A stretch of 64,000 nt of DNA from Pseudobutyrivibrio sp. OR37 (GTDB lineage: Bacteria > Bacillota > Clostridia > Lachnospirales > Lachnospiraceae): assembly GCF_900113655.1 (NCBI RefSeq), contig NZ_FOQF01000001.1:62001-126000 (forward strand). Reading direction: 5' to 3'. Of the stretch, positions 63,042 to 64,000 are shown piece after piece. Within the stretch, counting starts at the first letter, position 1; each line of letters starts with the position of its first letter. The position numbers and the translations under genes were made by a program. The notes below the pieces were generated by a model that did no database searches, had not been told where the DNA came from, and saw nothing but the letters and a program-made list of their open reading frames with translations.

Positions 63042-63097
63042 AAGACCTTGTCAAGTCACTAACTTAACGTCATTGCAGGATTACCAGGGTCTTTTTT
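63042..63097 (+). terminator. Terminator, possibly part of a structured leader of the lipoprotein gene
   Basis: AAGACCTTG (63042-63050) pairs with CAGGGTCTT (63085-63093), with one G-U pair, and is followed by a run of T. The 34-base loop contains its own small hairpin. An upstream TTAAGTTA (63003-63010) can pair with TAACTTAA inside the loop (63059-63066), an alternative fold that would break the terminator. It may simply end the EAL transcript. Confidence 0.6.
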
Positions 63098-63167
63098 ACT
63101 GTAATGTCCTATATAGTATGTAGAAGATAAGATTCGCGATGGTCATAATTAATTTGGAGGATTAAAG

Positions 63168-64000
63168 ATGAGAAAGAGCTTGTTGCTAATATTAGTCACG
63201 CTACTTTTGACAGCCTGTGGTACTACAAGTGCAATAGAAATAGATGACAGCTCTTCGCAAAACAAAACTGAGGCTAAAGGAACTGATAACGTCTATGAAT
63301 TTAGAGACCCGCAAACCAATAATAGACTTGGTGATCTAATCCTAAATGACGATAATACTATAGAAATTATTGTCGATAATTCAGATGTTACTTATGTTGG
63401 TTATGTTGAACCTTATGACTTTTCTCAGAATTATCATATAGTGGCGGCAAAGCCACACACAAATTGGACTCAGATTGCAGAAGGTAAAGACGACAACATT
63501 TATTTCATCGATTGTGATGCTATTATTTGTGACTATGCTGAAGATGGTAGCGAATGTTTCTTTTCTACACTTATTGAAAGCGGACCTACATCTGAAGACC
63601 CAACAACGCCTTGTCTATTTAAAGAAGGTAAAATAATCGTTGGTGGACAAGCAAACGTAAATCCTGATGAAAATAAACCGAAAGGATACTTTGCTAGATA
63701 TATCACTATTATTGATGAGAATAATAATGAGCTTTGCAAAATGGCTCAAGTTCATAATTCGGATGGATACATTATTAGTGGCGACTTAAAATTAGATGAT
63801 ATTTCTCTTTCAAAAGGTGATGCTATCTTTTATTCAAAAGACAGACACATATATGGCCCATATGAGAACACATTAACCTTTATGGTTATGGCTGATGATG
63901 AAGAAAAAGATATAGAACTTACGTTAGCTTGTGTTGACCCTGACAATGGTCTTTATAAGATTAAATCGCATAGTCTTACAACTGCTAATGACGTAGCAAA
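63168..64000 (+). CDS. Lipoprotein of unknown function (cut by window end)
   Basis: An open frame of 277 codons runs off the window. TTTGGAGG lies 8 bases before the ATG. The start is a lipoprotein signal: MRKS, a hydrophobic stretch and the lipobox LTAC (Cys at 17), followed by a Ser/Thr/Glu-rich linker (about 20-42). The rest is beta-rich with Asp/Asn turns and several Cys pairs (for example FIDCDAIICDY), looking like an extracytoplasmic binding domain. No family is recognised. Confidence 0.85.
   Translation, partial: MRKSLLLILVTLLLTACGTTSAIEIDDSSSQNKTEAKGTDNVYEFRDPQTNNRLGDLILNDDNTIEIIVDNSDVTYVGYVEPYDFSQNYHIVAAKPHTNWTQIAEGKDDNIYFIDCDAIICDYAEDGSECFFSTLIESGPTSEDPTTPCLFKEGKIIVGGQANVNPDENKPKGYFARYITIIDENNNELCKMAQVHNSDGYIISGDLKLDDISLSKGDAIFYSKDRHIYGPYENTLTFMVMADDEEKDIELTLACVDPDNGLYKIKSHSLTTANDVA

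Noticed and set aside
62998-63100. Firm call of a c-di-GMP-I riboswitch
   Set aside because: Only partial resemblance; conserved core bases do not line up by eye.
1-64000. tRNA, rRNA and CRISPR arrays
   Set aside because: No cloverleaf with a GTTCGA-type arm, no rRNA segment and no regular repeat-spacer array was recognised on reading.

Overview
The window looks like chromosomal DNA from a low-GC Gram-positive bacterium, most likely a Lachnospiraceae member of the Butyrivibrio/Pseudobutyrivibrio type. The reasons are the Firmicutes gene cluster priA-def / fmt-rsmB-rlmN-stp-pknB, an NfnAB pair, many LPXTG surface proteins with sortases, strong AGGAGG-type ribosome binding sites, AT-rich DNA, and DUF4869-like and zinc-ribbon proteins common in that family. 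The genus is an inference. I saw no rRNA, tRNA, CRISPR array or transposase.

Bases 1-4780 hold the end of a housekeeping cluster on the minus strand (fmt, rsmB, rlmN, stp, and pknB cut by the window edge). Its usual upstream partners priA and def lie at 40615-43356 in the same orientation. About 36 kb of accessory DNA sits between def and fmt. Most of it (4.8-35 kb) is a sortase-assembled pilus and surface-fibre island. It encodes five LPXTG pilin/adhesin genes carrying six sorting signals, among them a C-type-lectin adhesin, a fibronectin-III adhesin and a 1724-residue gene fusing two complete pilins. It also encodes a membrane-anchored fibre protein, a class-C-like sortase with an odd cytoplasmic tail, a surface protein fused to its own sortase domain, a cell-wall lysozyme, two LytS-type sensor kinases, one response regulator and two tail-anchored coiled-coil proteins. 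Bases 35-40.6 kb hold zinc-ribbon membrane proteins, a small ribbon-helix-helix repressor gene, a DUF4869/P-loop pair and a second GH25 lysozyme.

The main observation is a regulatory code. Five transcription units of the island begin with the same 34-bp block: two TGTAAC repeats exactly 11 bp apart, then exactly 11 bp, then a TAnAAT -10 box, with no -35 box. Direct repeats one helical turn apart just upstream of a -10 box are the known target layout of SARP-type winged-helix activators. The only response regulator in the island (25887-26705) has a receiver domain plus a SARP/OmpR-like winged helix and is translationally coupled to a LytS-type kinase. I infer a dedicated two-component system that switches all pilin genes together.

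From 43.4 kb rightward the content is largely core: pyrBI, an OmpR-type two-component system, a CheY-like regulator with a phosphatase-like protein carrying four MshEN-like repeats, a 286-bp element with perfect 26-bp inverted ends, thrC, an ABC exporter, nfnAB, two CobW-family metal GTPases (one with a YcgQ-like C-terminus, one with a His-rich loop), an ABC-F protein, an EAL phosphodiesterase and a lipoprotein cut by the window end.
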